A DNA stretch of 64,000 nt from CAVQXR01 sp046330455 (GTDB lineage: Bacteria; Actinomycetota; Thermoleophilia; Gaiellales; Gaiellaceae), in assembly GCA_046330455.1 (NCBI GenBank), contig JAXLSU010000008.1, forward strand, positions 1 to 64,000, in the 5' to 3' direction. The position numbers and the translations under genes were made by a program. Shown in pieces: positions 22,423-31,001 of the stretch. Position 1 is the stretch's first letter. Each line of letters starts with the position of its first letter. The notes beneath the pieces are model-generated. The model was not told where the DNA came from and made no database searches. It worked only from the letters and a program-made list of their open reading frames with translations.

Positions 22423-23364
22423 ATGACCGATCTTCGTGGCTGGCGGTGGTGCCCGTGCTGTGGCGCCGGGATCGAGCTCGACGGCGACGTGGCGCACTGC
22501 GGCTCGTGCGGATACCGCGCGTACGGGAGTCCGTCCCCGGCCGTGTGCGCGCTCGTGCTGGACGACAGGGGCCGGGTGCTGCTCGGACGGCGTGCGGCCC
22601 AGCCGGAGGAGGGGAAGTGGGACGTGCTCGGCGGGTTCGTCCACCCGGACGAGGACCCGCTCGACGCGCTCCGGCGCGAGCTCGCCGAGGAGACGGGCTG
22701 CGACGTCGAGCCGCTCGACTTCCTCGGAGGCTTCGCCGATCGCTACGGCGCGGACGGCAACGCGACCCTCAACCTGTTCTGGACTGCCCGGATCGTCTCC
22801 GGGGTGCCGAGGGCCGCCGACGACGTCGCCGAGCTCCGGTGGTTCCCGCTCGACGGGCTGCCGCAGAAGGAGGAGCTCGCCTTCGAGAACGGCGCCCGGG
22901 CGCTCGCGGCGCTGCGCAGGCGCCTCGGGAACGCGACGACACCGCGCGGGATGTTCGAGGTCCAGCTCGTCACGCCCGACCTCGATCGGCTCGAGCGCTT
23001 CTACCGCGAGCGGCTGGGCCTGAGCGTCTCGCTGCGCGATGAGCGGCGGGGCCGCGTGCACTTCCGGCTCCGGCAGGGCCAGCTGATCCTCGCGCGGGCT
23101 GCCGGTGAGCCCGCGGCGGCACCGGGCTGGCCGGGCCTTCCGCCGGCGCTCGTCTCCCCGGCCGACGAGCGCGGGCCGACGCCGCCTGCACACGGTCCCG
23201 TGCACTTCGCGCTGGACGTCGACGCGACGGAACTGGTCGGAGCGGAGGAGCGGCTGCGCTCGGAAGGGCTCGATGTCCGGGGGCCGCTCCGCTGGCCCGA
23301 CGGGCGGCTCTCGATCTACCTCCGCGACCCCGACGGAAACGTGGTCGAGCTCATCTCGGAATAG
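22423..23364 (+). CDS. NUDIX hydrolase fused to a glyoxalase/VOC domain
   Basis: A 313-residue two-domain protein. It begins with a zinc-ribbon (CPCCGAG...CGSCGYR), followed by a NUDIX domain whose box is GGFVHPDEDPLDALRRELAEETG (G50-something to ETG; key residues R-E and E-E-T-G are intact). From about residue 180 a second domain starts FEVQLVTPDLDRLERFYRERLGL and ends with IYLRDPDGNVVELISE, the pattern of vicinal-oxygen-chelate (glyoxalase/bleomycin-resistance) proteins. The NUDIX half should hydrolyse a nucleoside diphosphate derivative such as NADH; the VOC half has no assigned substrate. The fusion is continuous, without a gap or restart. Confidence 0.85.
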   Translation: MTDLRGWRWCPCCGAGIELDGDVAHCGSCGYRAYGSPSPAVCALVLDDRGRVLLGRRAAQPEEGKWDVLGGFVHPDEDPLDALRRELAEETGCDVEPLDFLGGFADRYGADGNATLNLFWTARIVSGVPRAADDVAELRWFPLDGLPQKEELAFENGARALAALRRRLGNATTPRGMFEVQLVTPDLDRLERFYRERLGLSVSLRDERRGRVHFRLRQGQLILARAAGEPAAAPGWPGLPPALVSPADERGPTPPAHGPVHFALDVDATELVGAEERLRSEGLDVRGPLRWPDGRLSIYLRDPDGNVVELISE

Positions 23365-23372
23365 CGGCCGGG

Positions 23373-24218
23373 TCAGGCCTGGGCGGCGGCAAGCGTCCCG
23401 ACGCCGACCATCGTGAGGGCGACCCCGGCCGCCTGGAGCGGGCTGAGCCGTTCCCGGAAGACCAGCAGCCCGCCGACGACCGCGACCACGGCGTACTGCG
23501 AGGCGAGCACCGCCGGGATCGCAACGCCGTGCCTCGCGCCGACGATGTACGCGAGGTAGCCGCCGATCTCGAGCGTGCCGGCCGCCGCGACGTACGGGGC
23601 CGCCCTGCGGGTCAGGTGGAGACGGCCTACAGCGACGACCGGGAGCGTGACGAGGACGAGCCCGATCATGCGCGCGACGGCGGCCACCCAGATCGCGTCG
23701 AGCCCCTCGGTCCGGCCCGCGCCGAAGAAGTTGAGCGCAAAGAGCAGCGATGCTCCGAGCGCGAGCACGAGCGCGCGCGTCGAGATCCCCGGGCGATCGC
23801 GGCTCCCGCCGCGGGAGATCGAGGCGAGCACGATGCCGGTCGTGATGATCGCGAGCGCGCCCGCCGCCAGCGCCGCGAGCTCCTCGCCCGCGAGCACCGC
23901 GAGGATCGCAGCGACCGCGCCGTCCGTGGCCACGATCGGCGTCACGAGGCTGACCTGGCCGATTCGCATCGCCGCATATGCGAGCAGCAGCCCACCGATC
24001 GACCCGACGCCGGCGAGCGCGGCCCACGTCCAGTCGGAGGACGTCGCCTCGTCCGGCACACCGACGGCGAGGGCGGCGGGCAGCGTGATCGCGATCCCGA
24101 TCGCGGCCACCCAGGCGAGCGCCGCCCACGAGCCGAGCAGCCGCGACGCCTGGGCCGAGACGAGCGCCGCCGTTCCCCACAGGAGCGCCGCGAGGAGCCC
24201 CCAGCCCAGACCGCCCAT
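23373..24218 (-). CDS. EamA/DMT-family transporter
   Basis: A 281-residue, ten-helix drug/metabolite transporter-type protein, starting at the ATG at 24218 (MGGLGWGLLAALLWG). Two EamA halves are visible; the second ends VLASQYAVVAVVGGLLVFRERLSPLQ. It is a paralogue of the protein at 31947-32792, sharing LTPIVATDGAVAA and the C-terminal repeat nearly word for word. The substrate is unknown. It converges on the NUDIX gene with an 8-base gap. Longer readings of this frame upstream of 24218 are antisense to the thioredoxin region and are rejected. Confidence 0.82.
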   Translation of the reverse strand: MGGLGWGLLAALLWGTAALVSAQASRLLGSWAALAWVAAIGIAITLPAALAVGVPDEATSSDWTWAALAGVGSIGGLLLAYAAMRIGQVSLVTPIVATDGAVAAILAVLAGEELAALAAGALAIITTGIVLASISRGGSRDRPGISTRALVLALGASLLFALNFFGAGRTEGLDAIWVAAVARMIGLVLVTLPVVAVGRLHLTRRAAPYVAAAGTLEIGGYLAYIVGARHGVAIPAVLASQYAVVAVVGGLLVFRERLSPLQAAGVALTMVGVGTLAAAQA

Positions 24219-24295
24219 CCCGCGTGCGACGATAGTCGAGTGAACGGCGAGGGGCGCGGCGGACCGCGCCCCTCGGTCGAGCGGCCGGGCCCGTG

Positions 24296-24607
24296 CTACA
24301 GACCCAGGTTCTTCTCGAGCATCGACTTCGGCTGGGCCCCGACCGCTGCGGCCGCCGGCTCGCCGCCCTTGAACAGGACGATCGTCGGGATGCTCATGAT
24401 CCCGTACCGCTGCGCGAGCTCGGGCTCCTCGTCGATGTTGACCTTGACGACCCGGACCTCGCCGGTGCGCTCCTCGGCGATCTTGTCGAGGACGGGCGCC
24501 ACGGCGCGGCACGGACCGCACCACTCCGCCCAGAAGTCGACGATCACCGGCTCGTCGCTTCCGAGCACCTCCGTATCGAACGTTGCCGTGGTCACTGCCT
24601 GCGCCAT
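24296..24607 (-). CDS. trxA: thioredoxin
   Basis: A 103-residue thioredoxin with the active site WCGPC in FWAEWCGPCRAV (residues 28-39), the cis-proline IPT in YGIMSIPTIVLFK, and standard length. It reduces protein disulfides and would be a natural electron donor for the peroxiredoxin and ArsC encoded in this window, although the genes are not adjacent. It is followed on the same strand, after 77 bases, by the EamA transporter. The start ATG has AAGGGGGAGCG upstream (minus strand). Confidence 0.93.
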   Translation of the reverse strand: MAQAVTTATFDTEVLGSDEPVIVDFWAEWCGPCRAVAPVLDKIAEERTGEVRVVKVNIDEEPELAQRYGIMSIPTIVLFKGGEPAAAAVGAQPKSMLEKNLGL

Positions 24608-24805
24608 GCGCTCCCCCTTGTCGGGGCCCGGCGGGGGCCCCCCGATTTCACACTAGCGAGAACAAGCGCGACACATGCGCGCTATTCGCCTCTTGTCTGT
24701 ATCAACGTACGGACGAGAGCGAAAAGTCCCGCACCCGGGGGCCGCTCCCCGGAGGCGCGCGGGGACGGTCGGCCGGCCGCGACCGGGCATCTAGACTGAC
24801 GCCCG

Positions 24806-27800
24806 GTGTTCGCCCCGCTCACGCCCGTCCCCGACCACGCCGGCCTCGAGCAGGAGGTGCTCGCGCTGTGGGAGAAGCGGCGGGTCTTCGAGCGCCTGCG
24901 CGAGCAGAACGCGGGCGGTCCCACGTGGAGCTTCATCGACGGGCCGATCACGGCGAACAAGCGCATGGGCGTCCACCACATGTGGGGGCGCACGCTCAAG
25001 GACGTGTTCCAGCGCTACAAGGCGCTTCGGGGCTTCCATCAGCGCTACCAGAACGGCTACGACTGCCAGGGGCTCTGGGTCGAGGTGGGCGTCGAGCGTG
25101 AGCTCGGGCTCAACTCGAAGCGCGAGATCGAGGAGTACGGGCTCGCCGAGTTCGCGCGCAAGTGCCGCGAGAAGGTCGCCTGGTCGGCCGGCGTGATCAC
25201 CGAGCAGAGCAGGCGCCTCGGCATGTGGATGGACTGGGGCAACGACTACTTCACGTTCTCGGATACGAACATCGAGTACATCTGGCGGTTCCTGAAGACG
25301 GTGCAGGAGAACGGCTGGCTCGTCCGCGGGCAGCGCTCGACGGAGTGGTGCCCGCGCTGCGGCACCTCGATCTCCCAGCACGAGCTGATCGGCAGCTACC
25401 AGGAGCGGACAGACCCGTCGCTGTTCGTTCGCTTCCCCCTCGTGGGCCGCGACGGCGAGTCGCTCGTCGTGTGGACGACCACGCCGTGGACGCTCCCGGC
25501 GAACGTCGCGGCTGCCGTGCACCCGGACGCCGAGTACGGGATGCTGCGAGACGGCGAGTGGGTCGCGGTCGCGCGCTTCCCGGACGAGACGTTCTCGCGG
25601 ACGGCGAAGGGCGCCGAGCTCGTCGGCCTCGAGTACACGGGGCCGTTCGACCACCTTCCGGCTGCATCGGCGGTCACGCACCGGGTGATTCCCTGGGACG
25701 AGGTCTCGCTCGAGGAGGGCAGCGGGCTCGTGCACATCGCGCCCGGATGCGGCGGCGAGGACTTCGAGCTCTCGAAGGAGCACGACCTCCCGGTGCTGAC
25801 CCCGGTCGACGAGGCGGGGCGCTTCTACGACGACTACGGCTGGCTGCACGGCAGCTCGACGGCCGAGGCGAAGGATCAGATCATCGGCGACCTGAGCGAG
25901 CGTGGGCTGCTCGTCCGGGCCGGCGAGATCGAGCACCGGTACCCGTTCTGCTGGCGGTGCGAGACGCCGCTCATCTTCCGGATCTCCGACGACTGGTTCA
26001 TCGACGTCGAGGAGATCCGCCCGCGGCTGCTCGAGGCGAACCGGGGCGTTCGCTGGGTGCCCGAGCACTTCGGCAAGCGGATGGACGACTGGCTCAACAA
26101 CATGGGCGACTGGAACATCTCCCGGAAGCGCTACTTCGGGCTGCCGCTGCCCTTCTACCCCTGCCGCTGCGGGCACGTCACCGTGATCGGCTCGGTCGCC
26201 GAGCTCCGCGAGAAGGCGACGAGGGGGCTCGACCAGCTCGAGGAGCTCCACCGGCCCTGGATCGACGAGGTCGCGATCCGCTGCGACGCCTGCGGCGGGG
26301 AGGTGGAGCGCGTCACCGAGGTCGGCGATGTCTGGCTCGACGCGGGGATCGTGCCGATGTCGACGCTCGGCTGGGGCAATGACACCTGGGTCGAGGCCGG
26401 CAACGGGAACGGTGCCGCGACCGGGCTGACGGGGGCGCCGCTCCCCGACCATGCGTACTGGGAGACGTGGTTCCCGGCGGACTGGGTCTCGGAGATGCGC
26501 GAGCAGATCCGCCTCTGGTTCCACTCGATCGCGTTCATGTCGATGACGCTCACGGGGCGTCTTCCGTACCGCTCGGTGCTCTCGTACGAGAAGCTCCTCG
26601 ACGAGACCGGGCGGGAGATGCACGGCAGCCTCGGAAACGCGATCGACGCGGATGAGGCCATGGAGGCCATGGGGTCGGACGTGATGCGCTGGATGTACTG
26701 CCAGCAACCGCCGACCCAGAACATCCGGTTCGGGTACGGGCCTGCCGAGGAGGTGAAGCGGCGGCTGCTCACGCTCTGGAACTCGGTCTCCTTCCTCGTC
26801 ACCTACGCGAACGTCGAGGGCTTCGTGCCGAGGTACGCAGACCTCGCCGGCGGGCCGGGCGAGGCGGAGCTACGCCCGCTCGATCGTTGGCTGCTCGCGC
26901 GGACGCAGGCGTTCGTCGGCGAGGCGACGGAGGCCTACGAGGGGTACCTCACGGTCGGGGCGACCCGGGCGTTCGACGCGTACGTGGACGACCTCTCGAA
27001 CTGGTACATCCGCCGGTCGCGGAGGCGGTTCTGGGAGGAGGGCGACGAGGCGGCGTTCCGTACGCTCTGGCTCGGGCTCGTGCAGGCGGTCAGGGTGGTC
27101 GCGCCGATCATGCCGTTCCTTGCCGAGCACCTCTGGCAGCGTCTCGTGGCCGGTGCCGAGGGCGCGCCCGACAGCGTCTTTCTCGCCGGCTGGCCGGAGC
27201 CGAGCGAGACGCTCGCCGACCCGGTGCTCGTCGCCGAGATCGCGGAGGTGCGCAGGATCGTCGAGCTCGGCCGCTCGGCCCGCAGCGCGGCCGCGATCAA
27301 GCTCCGTCAGCCGCTGCCGTCGCTCGTCGTCGACGGGGCCGGCGAGGGCGGGCGACGCCACCTCGACGAGATCACGGGCGAGCTGAGGGTGAAGGAGGTC
27401 CGCTTCGGGACGATCGAGGGGACGACCCTTCGGGCCAGGCCCAATCTCCCCCTGCTCGGGCCGAAGCTCGGCAAGGAGCTGCCGGCCGTCCGCGCAGCCC
27501 TTGCCGACGGCGCCTTTGACCCGCTGCCCGGCGGGGGGATTCGCGTTCGCGGCCACGAGCTCACGGCCGAGGAGGTCTTCGTCGAGCGGGCGGCGCCCGA
27601 GGGATTCGCGCTCGCCGAGGACGCCGGCCTGCTCGTCGCGCTCGACACCCGCCTCGACGACGACCTCCTGCTCGAGGGGCGGGCGCTCGACGTCATCCAC
27701 GAGCTCCAGGGCCTGCGCAAGGAGGCAGGCCTCGAGCTGACCGATCGGATCACGATCTGCCACGACGGCAGCGACGGCCTCGGAGCACTGTTCGCCCGCC

Positions 27801-27886
27801 ACGGCGACTGGATCGCCCGCGAGACGCTGGCCGTCGGGATCGAGCAGGCCGGCGGCGCGAGGCTCCGCGTCGAGAGGGCAACCTAG
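24806..27886 (+). CDS. ileS: class I tRNA ligase, isoleucyl-tRNA synthetase-like
   Basis: A 1026-residue class I synthetase of the Ile/Val/Leu group. It has the catalytic Rossmann domain, an editing-domain TTTPWTLPANVA motif (about residues 214-225) and a C-terminal anticodon-binding domain (RPLDRWLLARTQAFV onward). It should charge tRNA-Ile. The HIGH element reads MGVHHMWG and the KMSKS loop reads REMHGSLGN, both unlike E. coli IleRS. The sequence resembles a subgroup with HHxW and MHKS, but here the MHKS lysine is glycine. Zinc-like cysteines (CPRCGTS, CWRCETP) are present. The start is the GTG at 24806. No Val-specific feature is evident. Confidence 0.85.
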   Translation: MFAPLTPVPDHAGLEQEVLALWEKRRVFERLREQNAGGPTWSFIDGPITANKRMGVHHMWGRTLKDVFQRYKALRGFHQRYQNGYDCQGLWVEVGVERELGLNSKREIEEYGLAEFARKCREKVAWSAGVITEQSRRLGMWMDWGNDYFTFSDTNIEYIWRFLKTVQENGWLVRGQRSTEWCPRCGTSISQHELIGSYQERTDPSLFVRFPLVGRDGESLVVWTTTPWTLPANVAAAVHPDAEYGMLRDGEWVAVARFPDETFSRTAKGAELVGLEYTGPFDHLPAASAVTHRVIPWDEVSLEEGSGLVHIAPGCGGEDFELSKEHDLPVLTPVDEAGRFYDDYGWLHGSSTAEAKDQIIGDLSERGLLVRAGEIEHRYPFCWRCETPLIFRISDDWFIDVEEIRPRLLEANRGVRWVPEHFGKRMDDWLNNMGDWNISRKRYFGLPLPFYPCRCGHVTVIGSVAELREKATRGLDQLEELHRPWIDEVAIRCDACGGEVERVTEVGDVWLDAGIVPMSTLGWGNDTWVEAGNGNGAATGLTGAPLPDHAYWETWFPADWVSEMREQIRLWFHSIAFMSMTLTGRLPYRSVLSYEKLLDETGREMHGSLGNAIDADEAMEAMGSDVMRWMYCQQPPTQNIRFGYGPAEEVKRRLLTLWNSVSFLVTYANVEGFVPRYADLAGGPGEAELRPLDRWLLARTQAFVGEATEAYEGYLTVGATRAFDAYVDDLSNWYIRRSRRRFWEEGDEAAFRTLWLGLVQAVRVVAPIMPFLAEHLWQRLVAGAEGAPDSVFLAGWPEPSETLADPVLVAEIAEVRRIVELGRSARSAAAIKLRQPLPSLVVDGAGEGGRRHLDEITGELRVKEVRFGTIEGTTLRARPNLPLLGPKLGKELPAVRAALADGAFDPLPGGGIRVRGHELTAEEVFVERAAPEGFALAEDAGLLVALDTRLDDDLLLEGRALDVIHELQGLRKEAGLELTDRITICHDGSDGLGALFARHGDWIARETLAVGIEQAGGARLRVERAT

Positions 27887-27919
27887 CCAGCCGTCGGCCC
27901 GTGGCCTGCGCCGCCCGCG

Positions 27920-28903
27920 TCACGGGCCGTCGTGCACGCGTGCGGTCTGGGCGATCCCGACCCCGGCGAGCACGAGCAGGCCGCCCGCGACCTGACCGGC
28001 CGACAGCGTCTCGCCGAGCCAGGCGAACGCGATCGCTGTCGCGATCACCGGCTCGAGCATGGCCACGATCACGACGCGCGTTGCCCGAAGGTGGTGGAGA
28101 GCGCTGAGCATGAGGATGAACGGAACGAACGTTCCGAGGACGATGACCGAGAGCAGGAGCGCCCACACGGGAAGCGAGACGTGCTCGAGCCGTCCGAGCA
28201 GCGAGACGGAGTCGTCGAGCAAGTCGAACGGATAGCTCCACCAGGGCTGGGCGATCGTCCAGAAGACGGTCGCGACGACGAATCCCCACGCGAGCAGGGA
28301 GAGCACGTCCCGACCGCGGCCGAGGCTGCGTTCGGCGAGCAGGACGTACACGGCGTAGGAGACCGCCGCGACGAGGCACGCGGCGACGCCGACTCCGTCG
28401 AGCGAGAACCCGCCCCAGAGCTCGACGACGAGCGACAGGCCGGCCAGCGAGAGCGCGAGCGCGTACCAGAGGCGACGCCGGACGGGCTCCTTGACGGCGA
28501 ACCGGGCCCACAGCGCCACGAGCACCGGCGCCGTGTACTGGATCACGAGCGCGACGCCGATGTCGAGCCGCTCGATGCCGACGTAGTAGAAGAACTGGAC
28601 GAACGCGAGCCCGAGCACCCCGAATGCGACGAGCCAGGGCAGCTCGGCGCGACCGGTGCGCAGGGCCGCCGGCCTGGTGAGGAGCACGGAGCCGACGAAG
28701 AGCACCGTCGCCCCGGCCGCCCGCGTCTCGGCAAGCCGGAAGCTCGTCAGTCCCGACTCGAGCACGACCTTCGACACGGTCGCGTTGAACGCCCACAGCG
28801 TCACGGCCGAGACGACCAGCGCGTAGCCGAGCAGCGGCCGGCGGTGACGCGCCGGCCGGGACTCGAGCTCGGCGAGCTCCTCGGTCAGGGGTGCGTCGAC
28901 CAC
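27920..28903 (-). CDS. EamA/RhaT-family transporter
   Basis: A 327-residue DMT-superfamily protein with ten predicted helices in two EamA repeats (LWAFNATVSKVVLESGLTSF in the first, LRATRVVIVAMLEPVIATAIAFAWLGE in the second). It probably exports or imports a small metabolite. It differs from the paralogous pair at 23373 and 31947. The N terminus has about 25 charged cytoplasmic residues before helix one. It is convergent with ileS with a 33-base gap. Confidence 0.82.
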   Translation of the reverse strand: MVDAPLTEELAELESRPARHRRPLLGYALVVSAVTLWAFNATVSKVVLESGLTSFRLAETRAAGATVLFVGSVLLTRPAALRTGRAELPWLVAFGVLGLAFVQFFYYVGIERLDIGVALVIQYTAPVLVALWARFAVKEPVRRRLWYALALSLAGLSLVVELWGGFSLDGVGVAACLVAAVSYAVYVLLAERSLGRGRDVLSLLAWGFVVATVFWTIAQPWWSYPFDLLDDSVSLLGRLEHVSLPVWALLLSVIVLGTFVPFILMLSALHHLRATRVVIVAMLEPVIATAIAFAWLGETLSAGQVAGGLLVLAGVGIAQTARVHDGP

Positions 28904-28938
28904 GACCGCCGAGGCTAGTCGACGACGTCCATCCGGGT

Positions 28939-29034
28939 GGGCGGGATGAGATCCCGCCCCTACGGTCGGTTCCCGCGGGACCCGGACAACCGGCTGCCCC
29001 GTTTCCGGTGTAGGGGCCGGATCTGATCCGGCCC
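28939..29034. repeat. two family A palindromic repeats in opposite orientation
   Basis: 28939-28963 has arms GGGCGGGAT/ATCCCGCCC with GAG between and the tag reversed (CCCCTAC at the 3' side). 29010-29034 has the forward tag and arms GGGCCGGAT/ATCCGGCCC with CTG between. The changed arm bases are compensated. They lie immediately left of the insertion sequence. Confidence 0.88.
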
Positions 29035-29055
29035 GGCCGGGCGCAGCCCGGCCCA

Positions 29056-30039
29056 GATGAGTGATTCCACGGCGTGGGCCGTGTGTGAGGGGTTCGAGGC
29101 AGAGAGGCCGAAGTCGGCGGTGCTGAAGACACCGTCGACCTGGAGGCCACGATGGACGCCGACCTCGACCTTCTCTGCACTGCGGTTTGTCGCACGGTGG
29201 ACGATCTCCTGCCCCAGCCGTCCGGGAACGCGCGTCGGCTGCTCACAGACGCCGAGGCAGCCACGCTCTGCGTGGCCCAGGCGATCATGGGGATCCGAGC
29301 GACCGCCGCTTCCTCAAGGTGGCGCGCAAGCAACTGCGGCATCTGTTCCCCGAGATCCCGTCCCAGTCGGCCTACTTCACGCGCCGGCGCCGGCTGGCGG
29401 ACACACTCGAGTAGCTGATGGGCGTCTTTGCCAGCCAAAGCCCCGGGTTCACAGACAAGCTGCTGCTGATCGACTCGACCCCGGTCGAGTCGCGCCAGAA
29501 GCCGTGAGACCGTCAAACGCTCCCAACTCGCTGATGCTGCCGACTACGGCTGGTGTGCCTCGCATTCCCGCTACTTCCGGGGCTCTCGCCTCCACGCGAT
29601 CTTCGCCAGCGACGGCACCCCGCGCGCGCTCAAGCTCGTCTCCCCCAAACGCGACGAGCGCGAGGTCGGACTCGAACTGCTCCAGCTCTGCCAACGCGCA
29701 GGCGGCGAGACGCTGCTCGCCGACAAAGGCTACGCCGGCCGCGACTTCGCCCAAGCCTCCAAGACCTCAACGCCACCATCATCCGCCCCCGCCGCACCAA
29801 CGAACCCGGCCAACAGCCACACCTCGCCCCGATCCGCCAACGGATCGAATCGATCTTCTGGACCTGCAAAGACCTGCTCACCCTCGAACGCCACGGCGCC
29901 CGCACCCTGCCCGGCATCAAAGAACGCATCCTGCAACGCTTCCTCTGCCTCGCCGCCTGCATCAGCCGCAACCACCAACTCGGCCGCCCCAGCCGCGCAC
30001 TCATCGACTACATCGCCTGACCTCGTGGAATCAACCATC
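29056..30039 (+). mobile_element. degenerate insertion sequence, IS982-like by transposase
   Basis: The ends form imperfect inverted repeats: GATGAGTGATTCCACG at 29056-29071 and CGTGGAATCAACCATC at 30024-30039 match at 14 of 16 positions. The 984-base element contains one transposase remnant. No clear target-site duplication is seen. Its flanks contain palindromic repeats. It is probably unable to move, since the transposase is broken in several places. Confidence 0.75.
29152..30020 (+). pseudogene. frameshifted transposase remnant
   Basis: Pieces of one DDE transposase appear in three frames: MDADLDLLCTAVCRTVDDLL (29152 on), then RRFLKVARKQLRHLFPEIPS and LLLIDSTPVES in the next frame, then RSRETVKRSQLADAADYGWC to ADKGYAGRDFAQ, and finally RQRIESIFWTCKDLLTLERH to the stop near 30020. 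At least three frameshifts (about 29300, 29500, 29755) and one TAG at 29412 break it. The catalytic D of IDSTPVE and of ADKGYAG is still visible. The family resembles IS982/IS4-group enzymes. Confidence 0.8.
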
Positions 30040-30074
30040 TAGTCGTGTCGGGTGGGCGGTTCCCTCGGGGGCGG

Positions 30075-30146
30075 GGGCCGGATCTCATTCGGCCCCTCGA
30101 GAAGCCTGACCCGCCTGCGGGTGTAGGGGCCGGATCTCATCCGGCC
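30075..30146. repeat. two family A palindromic repeats
   Basis: 30075-30095 (arms GGGCCGGAT and ATTCGGCCC, one mispair) and 30123-30146 (GTAGG tag with GGGCCGGAT/ATCCGGCC) lie between the insertion sequence and tRNA-Pro. Confidence 0.82.
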
Positions 30147-30214
30147 TTTCGCGTCGGCCGCCGTCGACCGCAGCCGCGCCTGCAACACTGTGGGGCGGCC
30201 GGTCTCACGGCCGA

Positions 30215-30288
30215 CGGGGCGTGGCGCAGCCTGGTAGCGCGCCTGCTTTGGGAGCAGGAAGTCGCCGGTTCGAATCCGGCCGCCCCGA
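30215..30288 (+). tRNA. tRNA-Pro (anticodon TGG)
   Basis: A 74-base cloverleaf. Acceptor arms CGGGGCG and CGCCCCG pair fully, with discriminator A288. The D-arm is GCGC/GCGC, the anticodon stem CCTGC/GCAGG around TTTGGGA (TGG), and the T-arm GCCGG/CCGGC around TTCGAAT. CCA is not encoded. The next coding region begins at 30291. Confidence 0.96.
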
Positions 30289-30290
30289 CT

Positions 30291-30950
30291 GTGCGGAGCT
30301 GGATCGCCTCCCTGGCGCTGCTGGCGGCCGCCGCGCTCGCCGCGGCCGCGCCCGCGTCCGGCGTGCCGGAGACGAGCTTCCGCGCGTCGGTCACACCCCT
30401 GTCGAAGCAGCTGCGCGCCCAGATGACGGGCGTCTCGTGGCACCGTGGCTGTCCCGTGCCGCTGCGCGACCTGCGTCTCGTGACGCTGCGTCACCACGGT
30501 TTCGACGGCAAGGTCCACACGGGGGCCCTCGTCCTCCACGAGGACGTGGCGGCCGGGATCGTGACCGTCTTCCGCAAGCTCTTCCGGGCGGAGTTCCCGA
30601 TCCGGAAGATGCGGCCCGTGGATGCCTACGGCGGGAGCGACTTCCGCTCGATCGAGGCCGACAACACCTCGGCCTTCAACTGCCGGCAGGCGACCGGCTC
30701 CGGGAGCTGGTCGAATCACGCGTACGGTAAGGCGATCGACCTCAACCCGATCGAGAACCCGTACGTCGAGAACGGCCGCGTCTACCACGACGCGAGCCGG
30801 CGCTACGTCGACCGCTCGAAGTGGCGCAAGGGGATGGTGCACCGCGGCGACGTCGTCGTTCGGGCGTTCGCATCGATCGGCTGGGGCTGGGGCGGTACCT
30901 GGTCGGGAGGTGTGAAGGACTACCAGCACTTCTCCTGGAACGGCCGCTGA
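30291..30950 (+). CDS. secreted M15-family D-Ala-D-Ala carboxypeptidase-like protein
   Basis: A 219-residue protein starting at the GTG at 30291, two bases after tRNA-Pro. VRSWIASLALLAAAALAAA is a signal peptide with a probable cleavage near APASG. The mature part has the peptidase M15 zinc motif SNHAYGKAIDLNP (H and D) and a late histidine in KDYQHFSWNG. It should cleave peptidoglycan stem peptides outside the membrane. Longer in-frame extension upstream runs through the tRNA and is rejected. The transcript probably starts at the tRNA promoter or between the genes. Confidence 0.82.
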   Translation: MRSWIASLALLAAAALAAAAPASGVPETSFRASVTPLSKQLRAQMTGVSWHRGCPVPLRDLRLVTLRHHGFDGKVHTGALVLHEDVAAGIVTVFRKLFRAEFPIRKMRPVDAYGGSDFRSIEADNTSAFNCRQATGSGSWSNHAYGKAIDLNPIENPYVENGRVYHDASRRYVDRSKWRKGMVHRGDVVVRAFASIGWGWGGTWSGGVKDYQHFSWNGR

Positions 30951-31001
30951 GGCGGGCCCGGCTCCGGAAGCGGCGCCGGCGGGGATAAGCTCACCGGCGC
31001 G

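Noticed and set aside
24219..24524. N-terminal extension of the EamA transporter
   Set aside because: It runs through the thioredoxin gene in another frame and has no transporter-like sequence; the ATG at 24218 gives a normal start.
29412..29520. In-frame stops in the transposase considered as recoded codons
   Set aside because: The gene also has several frameshifts and the stops are not at conserved cysteines; it is a decayed insertion sequence.
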